Positions 10,106 to 20,864 are shown, numbered from the stretch's first letter. The stretch: 64,000 nucleotides of DNA from JAIBCM01 sp041395165 (GCA_041395165.1 JAWLBA010000003.1:106033-170032), one strand, 5' to 3'. Program-made: numbers and translations. The notes: generated by a model not told the origin, from the sequence alone.

Positions 10106-10936
10106 ATGTCGTCCCAACCTTTTTTTAATATCAACGGAAAACTGATCCGCTCTGATCGCGCTCAACTCCCTATTCAAGATCTTACTTTTTCACGAGGCTA
10201 CGGCGCATTTGAATCCATCCGAACTTACCAAAAAATCCCATTTCGTCTCGAAGCTCACTTGCAACGATTAAAACAAACCGCAACTCTTATTCATCTAAAA
10301 CTTCCGTGCTCTTTAGCCGAAATCAAAAAACGCGTTTTCAAAACGCTCCAAACCAATTCTTTTCCAGAAAGCCTAATCAAAATTTACATCACTGGCGGAA
10401 TTTCATCGGGATTTATCCCAGAAAAAGCTGGCTCAGTCATCATTTGGATAGAACCCTTCAAAGCTTTTCCAGCATGGCAATATCAAAAGGGTATTTCACT
10501 TTATACCACACCACTGACCCGCTCTTTCCCTGAAGCTAAATCAACCAGCTATTTGAGCGGAGTCACAGCCACCATTGAAGCACGCAAAAAAGGATTCGAC
10601 GAAGCTGTATTTGTTGATAACCAAAACGCCATTTTGGAGGGTTCCACTTTCAACGTTTTTGCCATCAAAAATAAACAAGTTATCACTCCAGAAAAAAATA
10701 TTCTCATCGGAATCACAACTCAGGAAGTAATCAAACTAATCAAAAAAGAAGGTTTAAAACTCGTTCGCAAACCCATTTCTCTCGCTCTGCTTAAAAACTG
10801 TTCCGAACTTTTTATTACCTCTAGCAACCGCGAAATCATTCCTGCCATTCGAGTAAACCGAATTAAAATCGGTAATGGTAAACCTGGCCCTATCACACAA
10901 TGTTTACACCAGCTTTATCAAAAGCTTACTGGTTAA
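10106..10936 (+). CDS. Class IV aminotransferase (BCAT / aminodeoxychorismate lyase-like)
   Basis: This 276-residue fold-type IV PLP enzyme shows DLTFSRGYGAFESIRTY near residue 25, the probable PLP lysine in EAKSTSYLSG near residue 146, and the C-terminal DEAVFVDNQNAILEGSTFN followed by NVFAIKN. The family includes branched-chain amino acid and D-amino acid transaminases and 4-amino-4-deoxychorismate lyase (PabC). Its length and the EGSTFN motif fit either PabC or a short BCAT, so I do not assign a symbol. It overlaps nothing, and the next gene begins 9 bp after its stop. Confidence 0.85.
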   Translation: MSSQPFFNINGKLIRSDRAQLPIQDLTFSRGYGAFESIRTYQKIPFRLEAHLQRLKQTATLIHLKLPCSLAEIKKRVFKTLQTNSFPESLIKIYITGGISSGFIPEKAGSVIIWIEPFKAFPAWQYQKGISLYTTPLTRSFPEAKSTSYLSGVTATIEARKKGFDEAVFVDNQNAILEGSTFNVFAIKNKQVITPEKNILIGITTQEVIKLIKKEGLKLVRKPISLALLKNCSELFITSSNREIIPAIRVNRIKIGNGKPGPITQCLHQLYQKLTG

Positions 10937-10944
10937 ATTTTAAC

Positions 10945-11886
10945 ATGAAAAAAATTATTTCTCTCATCATCAGCCTGGGCATTCTTGCCATCATCTATTG
11001 GAAAATCGATTTTCGCGGATTATTACCCGTCTTTATCAACTGTCATCCAGGCTGGATGATTACTAGCCTTGCTTTAGTTATTCCCCTCACCTTTTTGACA
11101 GCATGGCGTTTTCAACAAATGATTCCTCTCGAAATCGCCTTTCCCATTGGAGAAGCAACCCGATTAACCCTGGCCGCAAGCGTTTTAAATCTCGTTCTTC
11201 CCTCCAAAATGGGTGATCTTGCAAAAGCCTATTTCTTAAAAAATCAGGGACACTTACAAGGTTCGCTCGCATTTTCTCTCGTCGTCTTTGAAAAAACTTG
11301 CGACATGCTTTCCCTACTACTTTGGGGCATCTTAGGATTATTACTTTATCCTCAAAAAGACGCTCTTTTTTGGATCATGACCCTTGCCATCGTCAGCAGC
11401 ACTGTTCTAGGCTTCGGACTTTTAAGCTCCCAAAAACTTGCGAAAACTTTCTTTCATTACAGTTCACGTTTTTCCCCAAAAAAAATCGCTAAAAAAATTC
11501 ATAAACTCGAAGAAGCCTGGCTTATCATGCACGACTACTTTTGGAAAGATCGCAGCCGCCTTTTTCGCGTCGCATTTACCTCTATTTTTTTATGGTTTTT
11601 ACATCTTTTTCAAATCTGGCTTTTCATATTAGCTTTGCGTGCATCTGTTCCTTTTCTTACTAATTTAGCGCTTTCTCCCTTAGCCATTTTAGCCGGTCTT
11701 ATTCCTCTGACCTTTGCCGGAGTCGGCTCACGCGACGGTGCTCTCATCTATTTTTATCAACCCTATTTTAACGCTCACATCGCTGCGGCTCTTGGGTTGC
11801 TCTGCACCGCACGCTATATTCTTCCCGCGCTAGGTGGACTTCCTTTTTTCGCGCGTTATTTTAGTCAAATTCGATCCGGAAAATAA
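10945..11886 (+). CDS. Flippase-like integral membrane protein (YbhN/AglD/UPF0104 type)
   Basis: I take ATG 10945 (MKKIISLIISLGILAIIYW) rather than the in-frame start at 10900 that lies inside the preceding gene; this gives 313 residues. About seven to eight hydrophobic segments are seen, and family-typical features include the NLVLPSKMGDLAKAYFL segment after the third and TFAGVGSRDGALI near the C-terminus. The family (lysylphosphatidylglycerol synthase TM region, TIGR00374) is thought to move lipids or lipid-linked sugars across the membrane. It follows the aminotransferase by 9 bp and is probably co-transcribed with it. Confidence 0.8.
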   Translation: MKKIISLIISLGILAIIYWKIDFRGLLPVFINCHPGWMITSLALVIPLTFLTAWRFQQMIPLEIAFPIGEATRLTLAASVLNLVLPSKMGDLAKAYFLKNQGHLQGSLAFSLVVFEKTCDMLSLLLWGILGLLLYPQKDALFWIMTLAIVSSTVLGFGLLSSQKLAKTFFHYSSRFSPKKIAKKIHKLEEAWLIMHDYFWKDRSRLFRVAFTSIFLWFLHLFQIWLFILALRASVPFLTNLALSPLAILAGLIPLTFAGVGSRDGALIYFYQPYFNAHIAAALGLLCTARYILPALGGLPFFARYFSQIRSGK

Positions 11887-11928
11887 TATTTACTGAGAAT
11901 AGTTATTTTTCGATAAAGCAGTGATATT

Positions 11929-13479
11929 TTAAGGCAATCGCCCTTCAAACAACTCCAAACGATCTTCAAAAACTTCATTAGCTCGATAAACCACTCGATC
12001 AGAAAACGGTGACACTTTAAATTCAGTAACAGCTCCCCCTTCAACCATCGTACCATTGATCCGTTGAGAAGCGCCTCCTGTAATAGGCACATAAAAAGTT
12101 TCTCGCGTCTTTTCCAACCAATCATCCACGCTATAAACTACCTTGGTAGAATCAGGAGAAATTTCGTTTTGCAACACATCTTGCTGATCCTGCAAAGGGA
12201 AATTCAATTTTACCGAAGCCCCTCCAGTCAGGGGAACAGTAAAAATTTCAGTGGCATTCACATCGACTCTTCCAGAGTATAACACTCGACTCGAGTTAGG
12301 ACTAATGGAAAAATTAAAAACCGTTCCTCCATTCATCACCACTTTATTAAGCTTCGTGACAGCTCCCCCGGCGATAGGGACACTAAAAATCTCATTCTTT
12401 TTATCAACTTCCACATCGCCGATGTAAACCACGCGCGAAGAGTTTGGACTAATTTTGAAATTACCAATTGCGCCGTTCATAACTATGGGCTTATTCAATT
12501 TAACTAGACCTCCGCCAGAAATGGACGCGCTATAAAGTTCTAAGTTGATGCTATCATCATCAGCCAAAAATACTACACGGCTCGAATTAGGAGTGATCTG
12601 AAATTCTCCTGCTGTTCCCCCAGGACCTATCGGGCCATTGAGCTTAGTCGATACACCACCGCCCGCAGGCACACTAAAAATTTCATGCTGCCATGGACTT
12701 ACCACTGCCAAATAAACCACGCGTTGTGAATTCGGACTAATTTCAAATGCAATGACATCACCGGCCACCTGCAACGAATTTAATTTCGTTTGAGCACCTC
12801 CTTCAACCGGCACCCGAAAAATTTCGCGCATCCCAAAATTTTCATAATTTCCCTGAATTACTGCGTATTGGGAGTTAGGCGCAATATCAAACCAATAACT
12901 CGCACTACCTGGAATAAGAGGAGGATTTAATGTTTCTATCTGCCCTCCTTCAATCGGCACACTAAATATCTCCATATTTAAATCCCCTTGCGGATTTACC
13001 ATATAGACCACTCGCTTCGAATCTTGGCTGATCAAATATCTTTCAATACTTACCCCATTATTCTGTTCAAAAGGTTGGTTCAATTTAACCGGCTGCGGAT
13101 TATTAAGCTCAACGCTATACAATTCAGAAGGCAAAGAATCCGCTAAAGCTGCTTTAAAAACTACATGTTGAAGATCTGGACTCACTTGAAAACCAGTAAC
13201 TCTTCCCGCTTGGAAAACTAAATTTAATGACTGACTTAAGTTAATCGAAGGCCCTCCATTCACTGACACCTGATAAAGATCAAACACATTCAAAGCACCA
13301 GGATCAGCAACATAAATAACCGAGCCTTGACCCTTCGCTGGCATCGCAAAATCATACGGCCATGCTGTACTGCCAAATTCAGCAAAAGGAGGAGTTAACT
13401 TGAAGGCATGAACAAAGTTCATGTGAAGAAACAACATAAAAAAGCCTAAAAAAAGGCTAAAAAAGTTTTTATTTTTCAT
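11929..13479 (-). CDS. Exported TolB-like beta-propeller protein with nine repeats
   Basis: I choose ATG 13479 (MKNKNFFSLFLGFFMLFLH), which gives a clean signal peptide ending near VHA and 516 residues; the ORF extends further upstream without a signal. The mature part is nine tandem repeats of roughly 50 residues. Each pairs a strand such as EIFSVPIAGGAVTKLN with ISPNSSRVVYIGD, the WD40-like (PD40) pattern seen in TolB and DPP propellers. There is no catalytic motif. It starts about 140 bp from, and divergent to, an exbB/exbD/TPR/OmpA cluster, which suggests a TolB-type role at the cell envelope. That role is inferred. Confidence 0.75.
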   Translation of the reverse strand: MKNKNFFSLFLGFFMLFLHMNFVHAFKLTPPFAEFGSTAWPYDFAMPAKGQGSVIYVADPGALNVFDLYQVSVNGGPSINLSQSLNLVFQAGRVTGFQVSPDLQHVVFKAALADSLPSELYSVELNNPQPVKLNQPFEQNNGVSIERYLISQDSKRVVYMVNPQGDLNMEIFSVPIEGGQIETLNPPLIPGSASYWFDIAPNSQYAVIQGNYENFGMREIFRVPVEGGAQTKLNSLQVAGDVIAFEISPNSQRVVYLAVVSPWQHEIFSVPAGGGVSTKLNGPIGPGGTAGEFQITPNSSRVVFLADDDSINLELYSASISGGGLVKLNKPIVMNGAIGNFKISPNSSRVVYIGDVEVDKKNEIFSVPIAGGAVTKLNKVVMNGGTVFNFSISPNSSRVLYSGRVDVNATEIFTVPLTGGASVKLNFPLQDQQDVLQNEISPDSTKVVYSVDDWLEKTRETFYVPITGGASQRINGTMVEGGAVTEFKVSPFSDRVVYRANEVFEDRLELFEGRLP

Positions 13480-13617
13480 ATGTTTTAAACGTAAATAAAA
13501 TGCATAAATATAATAAATGCAAATTATTTTTATTTTTTTTGAATAAAATAAATTTAACCTCGTCTTTAAGAATTCCGATTGAAGTCTCACTAGCTTTTGT
13601 GGTGTAATTACTATCCT

Positions 13618-14355
13618 ATGCGATTTAAATCTCTCAGTTTTTTTATTAGCTCACTTTTTATTCCCTCTTTTCTTCATGCTCAATCCTTTCCCATCCTGGC
13701 AGCCAATACTTCTCCCACCTTATGGACTGTCCTCCAAAAAGGCGGTTGGGCCATCGTTCCCCTCATCTTACTCTCCGCCGTCACAACTGTTTTAATTCTG
13801 TATTGTTTTCTCTCATTTCGAGCTAAAACCATCGTCACACCAGCTCTACTTCAAACTATCGACGCACACTTGCAAAAAAAAGATCTCCTCGGCCTTAACG
13901 CCTACAGCACCACCGATCCCAAAATCATGGCGCGCATCGTTCAAAAAACGCTTACCTTTCACCTGCAAAATCCTGAAGCTCGATTCGCTCTCCTACGAGA
14001 AATGGCAGAAACCGAAGGCAGCCGACAAGCCTCGCGCATGTATCAACAAGTCACCTACCTTTTTGATATCGGCATCATCGCACCCATGGTCGGCCTCGCC
14101 GGTACCGTTACCGGCATGATTACCAGTTTCAACATCATCGGCCTCGACCCCAACCTCATTCGACCCGCCACGCTTGCCAACGGCGTCGCAGAAGCACTCA
14201 TTGCAACCGCCGGAGGACTCGTCGTCGGTATTCCCGCCATGATTTTTTACTCTTTCTTTAAAGGTCGAGTACAATATCTGATTTCAGAACTGGAATCCCA
14301 CACCACCCAATTTCTTGCCCGCCTTGAAATGGAACACGCCTCCAACAACAGCTAG
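13618..14355 (+). CDS. exbB: MotA/TolQ/ExbB proton-channel protein
   Basis: Starting at ATG 13618 the protein has a signal-like N-terminus ending SFLHAQS, an arrangement typical of ExbB proteins that have an extra exported N-terminal stretch. Three membrane segments follow: about 43-63, and the paired helices IGIIAPMVGLAGTVTGMITSF (about 150-171) and ALIATAGGLVVGIPAMIFYSF (about 192-212). The glycine-rich GLAGTVTGM motif belongs to the channel core. With ExbD it forms a proton-driven inner-membrane motor. TolQ and ExbB cannot be told apart by sequence here, though the neighbours favour a Tol-like role. The gene is intact. Confidence 0.88.
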   Translation: MRFKSLSFFISSLFIPSFLHAQSFPILAANTSPTLWTVLQKGGWAIVPLILLSAVTTVLILYCFLSFRAKTIVTPALLQTIDAHLQKKDLLGLNAYSTTDPKIMARIVQKTLTFHLQNPEARFALLREMAETEGSRQASRMYQQVTYLFDIGIIAPMVGLAGTVTGMITSFNIIGLDPNLIRPATLANGVAEALIATAGGLVVGIPAMIFYSFFKGRVQYLISELESHTTQFLARLEMEHASNNS

Positions 14356-14371
14356 CGGTTAGCATAAATTA

Positions 14372-14791
14372 ATGAACTTTCGCAAAAACATCCCCCTTCA
14401 CGCCGCTGGATTCAACATCACGCCACTTATCGACATCCTTCTTGTTCTCATCATCTTTTTCATTTTAACCTGGAATTTTTCACGCGACGAAAAAGAACTC
14501 TCCATCCAAGTGCCCGTCGCCAAACAAGGGCAAAATAGCAAACCGCGCCCTGGTGAAATCATTCTTAACCTCACACCCAAAGGAGAAATCATATTAAATC
14601 GTCGTACTTTAAAACCTAACCAGCTCGCAGAAATCCTGCAACGCATTTCCAAAGAATTCCCTGAACAAGCCGTTATTCTGCGTGCCGACGAATCCGTGCC
14701 TTACCGCCACGTCATCACCGTTCTCGACATCTGTCGCGCTGCCAATATTTGGAACATTGCCTTTGCCACCAGTGACGAAAAACCCTCTTGA
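14372..14791 (+). CDS. exbD: Biopolymer transport protein ExbD/TolR
   Basis: This 139-residue protein has the family layout: a short cytosolic N-terminus, one membrane helix (about residues 17-34) whose start carries the conserved aspartate in FNITPLIDILLVLIIFFIL, and a periplasmic domain ending with AVILRADESVPYRHVITVLD. The Asp is the expected proton-relay residue. It starts 16 bp after exbB and its stop overlaps the start region of the TPR gene, so the four genes appear to be one operon. TolR is the alternative name if the complex is a Tol system. Confidence 0.9.
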   Translation: MNFRKNIPLHAAGFNITPLIDILLVLIIFFILTWNFSRDEKELSIQVPVAKQGQNSKPRPGEIILNLTPKGEIILNRRTLKPNQLAEILQRISKEFPEQAVILRADESVPYRHVITVLDICRAANIWNIAFATSDEKPS

Positions 14792-17084
14792 AAACTTTTT
14801 TCTGCTGCCTTTTCCTTTTTTCTTATTCCATTTTTTCCTGCCTTGGACTCACTAACTCTGTGCCAACTATAGCACAGCCGTTCAAGAAAAAAATGCTTAC
14901 ACCACTTTAAACGCACTTTACCTCAGTAAACAATATCATGAAGCACTCAACGCGATAAAAAATTACTTAACCAACTTTTCCCAAAGTTTTCGACGTGATG
15001 AAATTCTCTACAAACTCGGTGACACCTACCGCCAACTTCATCAACCCACAGAAACCTTAGCCACCTTCGACCAACTTCTCACTCAATATCCTCGAACTCC
15101 TTACCGCCCTTACGCGCTTCTACGCAAAGCCGAATTGCAACCTTCAAAAGAAGCGCTTCCCCTTTTGCAAGAAGTCATCCAAACCGCTCCCAATACTGGC
15201 TTGCGATTAAATGCACAATTTCAAACCATTCAAGCACTACAAAAACTCAATCGTGATTCTGAAGCCATTACTCTACTAAAAAATTTACTCAAAACAAAAA
15301 CTAACAACCCATATCTCGCTTACGCCCATCTCGCTCTGGGTGTTTGGGAAGAAAAACAAAACAGTTTAACCGAAGCCCTGAACCATTTTCGTGAAGCCCT
15401 AGCATTAGCTGACACTCCCCCCATGCGCGGAGAAGCCGGTGTCCGCGCAGGCTCACTTGCTCTCACCTTGAAACAATGGAAAGAAGCAACCGCTTTATTT
15501 GAAACCGTGCGACGTCTCGAAATTCCAGAAAATTGGTTACAATTAGCAAACTTGGGATTACTTCGCGCTCAATATTACTCAAAAGATTATGAATCAGTCA
15601 TCTCAACCTACAACACATCTCACAACCAATTTGCTACAGAAAATCGCGACGAAATTCTCTACTACCTAGCCAACGCTTTTCGTTTCACCCAAAAAAATGA
15701 GCTCGCACTTCAAGCTTATGAAGCTCTTCTAACCAAAAATAAAAACCAAAAAAATCCTTACCGACAAGCTGCCCACTACGAAAAACTTCTCATTCTTGCC
15801 GAAAAACCGAAATCCACTTTCTCGCAAGAAGCCGTCTCGTTTTTACAAGACTACCCCAATACTCCAGAAAGTGCTACCATTCGCTATTTATTGGCAAAAT
15901 TCTACTTTGATCAAAAAAAATTTCCTGAAGCCATTCCTCTTTTCGAAACCATTCTTCAACAGCAACAACCCAAAAACTTTTTAGAGTTAACTTACTACCA
16001 ACTCGCTTGGTCTCACCTTTTTCTTTCTCAAGATCAACAAGCCATAAAAACTTTCGAATCGTTCTTAGAACAATTCCCAAAAAACTCCTACGCCAGCGAA
16101 AGCCGATGGCAAATCGCCTTGGCCCAAGAACGATTAGGCCAACTCGAACCCGCCCTCGCACAACTAGAAAACCTTTTAACCAATTACCCTAAATCGCCTG
16201 AAGCCGAAAAAGCGCTTCTCAGAAAAGGAATTCTTCTTCACCAACAAAAAAACTTCATGGAAAGTTTGCAAACCCTTAGCACTTTCCTCGATCAATACCA
16301 AAATTCTACCAACGCTCCCACTGCTCAATTTTATCGCGGATTAGATGCCTTTGAACAAAAAGATTATCCCGTAGCCATCGCCGATTTAGCAAACGCTCGT
16401 GATAACACCTCGCCATTTTATGCTCCCGCAATAGAGCGCTTACTACTCGCTAACTATTATTTAAAGCAACCCGAAAAAGTGAATGATTACTTGCAAGACC
16501 TCGATGCGCTACCCTCTCAAACTTGGTCGCCTCCCGCTGAACTGTTTTTTTGGCTAGCAGAATATTATCAAAAGAAAAAAGATTGGGCGAAAGCCGAAAC
16601 ATTCTACCAGCGCGCTCAAAAAAACATTGCCATCTCATCAGAACTTCAACAACGCGCTCAACTCAATTTAGGCCTCGCCCAACTCGAACAAAAAAAATTT
16701 TCCGAAGCGATTCAAACATTAAAGCCTTTACGAAAAACCGCTTTCTCACAATCTCCAAAATTACTTCTAGCCCTAGCTCAAGCGAATTTAGGCGATCACC
16801 AATTTGCGACAGCCTCGCAATTAGCGGAGCATATCATGCGCAACTTTCCAGAGGACGAATTTAATGCAAAAGCACGCCTAGTTTTGGCAGAAACGCTTAT
16901 GCAACAAAAACAATTTTCTGAAGCAGCTAAATATTACGCATCCGTAGCCTTGCTTTACGACAACACCAACCTTACTTTATTAGCATTAAAACAAGCCGCC
17001 GAAGCCTATCGCCAAGCCGGCAACGTAGAAGAAGCTAAACGATTAGAAACCGATTATCAAAAGCGTCTGAATGAATCAAAATGA
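14788..17084 (+). CDS. Tetratricopeptide-repeat envelope protein (CpoB/BamD-like), frameshift near the start
   Basis: The open frame from 15135 holds 649 residues of tandem TPR-like helical pairs, for example AYAHLALGVWEEKQN, FYFDQKKFPEAIPLFETIL and AYRQAGNVEEAKRLETDYQK. In the same frame the coding sequence extends back to about 14850 (NYSTAVQEKNAYTTLNALYL). A signal-peptide-like stretch in the next frame starts with TTG at 14788 (KTFFCCLFLFSYSIFSC), so a single frameshift near 14850 separates the signal from the body. It overlaps the exbD stop and is followed by an overlapping OmpA-type gene. TPR proteins in Tol operons (YbgF/CpoB) coordinate outer-membrane constriction; here it is a scaffold by inference. 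Confidence 0.75.
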
Positions 17085-18060
17085 AAAATCAAATCGTCAA
17101 AACTGAAGGAGTATTACTGGGCTACCGATTGACGCGTCGACGTCTTGCCATTGCCGTTACTTTGACCTGTCTTTTATACTTAGCAGGTTATTATTTGGCT
17201 CAACATTGGACCCTGAGCAACTTCGCCCTAGCTCAACTTAAATTCAAACCAGCTCGCCCTTTTCGCATTCAAACACAAGAACCTCAAAGCAAACCCACGC
17301 AACAAATCGCCTTAAGCGAAACCGCTAAACCTGCCTCTTCCAGCTTTCAATCCTTCACTCCTCCTCCAACCGTTTCCACGCCACCTCCCTCAGTTCCTTC
17401 ACAAGAAACGGTAACCCTTAATGAAAATCCCACCCTCCCATCCCAATTGCCCGCCTCTGATCTCGCAACTCGCACCGTTCCTTCCTTGTCACAAAATATC
17501 ACTGCCACAACCTCAACTAATGATTCTATTTTCAACCTTCCCTCCACACTACCCAGTCATGCAGCCGAAGAAATTTTACCCGCAAGCGCCGAACCCGTAG
17601 GAAATGGCATCGGCGCAGGCCTGGGCAACTCTTCTGGCTTCAGCGATGTCGGGCAACTTTTAAATGCAGATCTCAGCGATCAACTTGCTAGCCCTGAGGG
17701 TGTGGTCATTCGACTATCCAACGAAGTGCTCTTCGACTTCGATTCTTACCAACTCCGCGATACTGCCATTCCACCCATTTAACGCAAGTGGCCGCACTCA
17801 TTGAAAAATATCCTCAAGCCCAAATCTCTATCGAAGGCCACGCCGACACATTTGGCGACGATGCTTACAATCAAACCCTCTCCGAACAACGCGCTCAAGC
17901 CGTTCACGATTTTCTACGCCAAAACTCTTCCCTTGCCACGCCCGTCCAAGTCATCGGCTATGGCGAGCAAAGACCCATCGCCAATCCTCAAGGCAGTATC
18001 GAAGAACAACAACTCAATCGACGCGTGGAGATTCGCTTGAGAACGGTGACTAGTGACTAA
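17081..18060 (+). CDS. Inner-membrane-anchored OmpA/Pal-type protein with Pro-rich linker (frameshifted)
   Basis: The N-terminus carries one membrane helix after a positive stretch (about residues 20-42, TRRRLAIAVTLTCLLYLAGY) with no cleavage site, like TonB or TolA. It is followed by about 140 residues rich in Pro, Ser and Thr. A C-terminal OmpA-type peptidoglycan-binding domain begins at EVLFDFDSYQLRD and continues, after a frameshift at about 17775-17783, with QISIEGHADTFGDD, then NQTLSEQRAQAV and LNRRVEIRL. One extra C in a CCACCC run would explain the break. The start overlaps the TPR stop by 4 bp. The layout merges a TonB/TolA-like anchor with a Pal-like wall-binding end. Confidence 0.8.
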
Positions 18061-18075
18061 TTACTAGTTACTAGT
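18049..18075. repeat. Imperfect palindrome built of ACTAGT-like units at the end of the OmpA gene
   Basis: The two 13-base arms ACTAGTGACTAAT and ACTAGTTACTAGT flank one central T and match at 11 of 13 positions as an inverted repeat. The left arm contains the TAA stop of the OmpA-type gene. It sits just upstream of the tmRNA promoter region. A similarly built palindrome occurs at 47314-47341 after dapL. It may act as a transcript-end hairpin or be a member of a dispersed intergenic repeat. Confidence 0.5.
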
Positions 18076-18102
18076 TGCAATCCCCTCTTTACCCGTTAAC
18101 TT
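18075..18102 (+). promoter_or_regulatory. Putative promoter of the tmRNA gene
   Basis: TTGCAA (18075-18080) and TAACTT (18097-18102) are separated by 16 bp and would start transcription about 8-10 bp before the mature tmRNA 5' end. The boxes only partly match the sigma-70 consensus, so the call is tentative. Confidence 0.35.
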
Positions 18103-18117
18103 AGAAAAAGAACACCA

Positions 18118-18468
18118 GGGGGCGTCAAGGTTTCGACTAAAATGACGCAATGAAGGTGGCAAGTCGAGGATCGCCTGGGTGGCCTCGCTAAAAACCTGGG
18201 CAAAACATTAAGTGCTAATAACGAATTAGCTCTCGCGGCCTAATTTCCGCGACGTGGTTACCGGGACTCCGGCTAACGGATAACTGCGCTATTAGCCGGG
18301 CGGTTTGGTAAGGTGAGTGACCGACCTTATGAAACGGCACTAATGTGGTGACTAGAAACGGATCGGGCGTTCTCAACCAAATTCGTTTCGAATCTTTACT
18401 GAGAACTAAACTTGTAGAAGCTTTCAAAGTATCGTTCTAGGACGCGGGTTCGATTCCCGCCGCCTCCA
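18118..18468 (+). ncRNA. ssrA: Transfer-messenger RNA (tmRNA)
   Basis: The 5' end GGGGGCG (18118-18124) pairs with CGCCTCC (18461-18467) as a 7-bp acceptor stem with one G-U. The 5' tRNA-like part shows AAGGTTTCGAC and the 3' part a T-arm with GGTTCGATTCCC. The tag reading frame resumes at GCT and encodes ANNELALAA before TAA, giving the degradation tag A-ANNELALAA when the first Ala comes from the charged RNA. It is a one-piece tmRNA of about 351 nt; CCA is not encoded after the discriminator A. With SmpB it rescues stalled ribosomes and tags the nascent chain for proteolysis. Confidence 0.95.
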
Positions 18469-18494
18469 CAAAAGTCAATTAGTTGAAAAAAGCT

Positions 18495-20864
18495 ATGAGT
18501 ATGCGAAATGATTCTGGTCTATCAACAATTGAGGCTGAAGAGAGAAGCAGAAAATTGGATTAAACGATGTCGAGGAGCAAAAATCGGATTGGTGAAAAAA
18601 TTTTTTAGCTCCTTTATTCACCCATATCTCTTATGCTTTTAGGTGCGGCTTTTTTTGTCGCGATTAAATAATAGAATCTTCGATTTTTATTTTATATTAG
18701 CATTATACTTTGTCAATTATTCCATTCAAAAATGGCAGGAATTTAAGGCAGACAAAGCCATTCAAGAAATTCGGAATAAATTGTCTTCGAAGTTTCTGTT
18801 TTACGAGACGGTAAATGGGCTTCTATCAATGCCAAAAATCTCGTCCCAGGTGATCGTATCCGATTAGGACTAGGTAGCATTGTGCCTGCCGATGGCACAA
18901 TCATCTCCTCAAAAAATCTCTCTCTAAACGAAGCAGTGCTTACCGGAGAGTCCATGTTAAAGGAGAAACACTCCAGAGACAAAATTTTTTCCGGTTCATA
19001 TATCGCCACTGGTAGCTTAGAAGCCGAAATCACCGCAACGGGCAAAAATACCAGTTTTGGAAAAACCATTTTTTCTATAGAACAACCAGCAGAAAAAAGT
19101 ATTTTAGAAAAGGACATTTTAACCATAACTCGATTTCTCACAGCTGTGAGCCTTACAGCCGTTTTTATCATTACCCTTACTTTTGTGCTTAAAGGGTTTC
19201 CGCTGAAAGAGATCTTAACACTTGATTTAAGTCTGATTATTGCCGGCATACCAATTGCTTTACCAGCGGTTATGGCAATTATTTTAAGCATTGGAGCGGC
19301 TGGCCTTGCCCAAAAAATGGTTGTCGTAAGACGGCTTTCTGCGCTTCAGGAACTCGCCAATGTCAATCTGCTTTTGACCGATAAAACCGGAACACTTACA
19401 AAAAATGAAATCAGCATTGCCCATATCATTTCTTATCAGGAAACTTGGAGTACTGACGATGTTATCGAATTCGCTAGTTATGCCGTTCCCACCGAAACTC
19501 CAGATGCCATTGATTTGGCAATTATCAAAAAATTTAAAGAAACCAAACTGACTGCAAACGCAGAAGTCCTGCAATTAATTCCCTACGATTCAGAACGAAA
19601 AAGATCAACTGTCTTCATTCAAAAAAATCAGGAAAAAATATTGGTAAGCCTAGGCGCGCCGCAAGTCATCCAAGCTCTTGATGAGTTCGCCTCGCTTGAA
19701 ATAAAAACAAAATTTGAAAGAGATATCAATACAGCAGCTGCAAAAGGATTCAGAACATTGGCTATAGCAATAAAACGAAATAGCTCAGAAGAAAAACATA
19801 TGACGATGATTGGTCTATTATTTTTAACTGATCCACTTGATGAAAACTCAAAAGAAACCATTCGTTTCATGCATGAAAATGGCATTATCGTAAAAATGTT
19901 AACTGGCGATAATAAAGTAATCAGCGAGAGAATCGCTCAAGAGTTAGGGCTGACAGGAAAAATTTTTCCCGCAAAAGAAACAAGAGAGTTTTACAAAAAT
20001 AAAACAAAATTCTTGAGTGATTTTAGGAGTGTTGCTGCTTTTACAGAAATCTTGCCCAAAGATAAATACGAACTCGTTAAGGCATTTAAATCACAATATA
20101 TCGTAGCCGCAACCGGTGACGGAATTAATGATTTGCCTGCACTTAAAATTGCAAATGTTGGAATCGCTGTTTCTGGTGCTGTCAGTGCTTTAAAAAGTTT
20201 GGCTGATATTGTTTTACTTAGTCATGGTCTTACTGTCATTAAAGATGCTGTTTTAGAATCGCGAAAAATTTTTGTTCGGCTTTACAATTATTCTGTATAT
20301 CGAATTTCTGAAAGCTTTCGTCTAATCATTACTATTTTGATACTCGGCCTGTGGCACGGTTTTTATCCATTAGAGCCACTTCAACTCATTCTTCTGGCTT
20401 TACTTAATGATATCCCAATCATTTCTCTTGCCGTCGATCGAGTCAAGATTTCTGCTAAACCCTCACAAATTAAAACAAAGGAGAGGTTTGCTTTAAGTTT
20501 ATTGTTCGGTTTCATAGGGATATTGAACAGTATACTGCTCTTTCTCCTGATGACGAATTTCTGGCATTTTTCTGTACCGGTTATCCAGACAATGTTTTTC
20601 CTCAAACTAACTGTATCTGGCCACGCATTGATTTTTGTTGCTCATACCAAGGAGCGATGGTTTAAATTTTTACCGAGCAAAACAGTCATTATTGCTACAA
20701 CCGCCACTCAGATTTTGGCTACAACCTTAGCACTCTCGGGTTATCTTATGCCCGCAAAAATTTCTTTTTCACTTGTAATATTCGTCTGGGTTTGGGCACT
20801 GTTTTGGATGCAAATCAGCGAATTAATGAAAGTCCTCCAAGCAAAATTAATAAAACCAGAATAG
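18495..20864 (+). CDS. P-type ATPase, plasma-membrane proton-efflux type (5' end frameshifted)
   Basis: The intact frame from 18882 (660 residues) carries the actuator motif LTGES, the phosphorylation site LLLTDKTGTLTKNE with its catalytic Asp, a TGDN nucleotide-domain motif and the hinge ATGDGINDLPALKIANVGIA, followed by a C-terminal bundle of about six helices. Overall it resembles type IIIA proton pumps (TIGR01647). Upstream, 18495-18880 encodes the expected N-terminus in several frames: GLSTIEAEERSRKL, an SPISLMLLGAAFF helix, YSIQKWQEFKADKA and VSVLRDGKWASINAKNLVPG. At least four small indels separate these. It probably exports protons with ATP. It lies just after ssrA. Confidence 0.8.
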
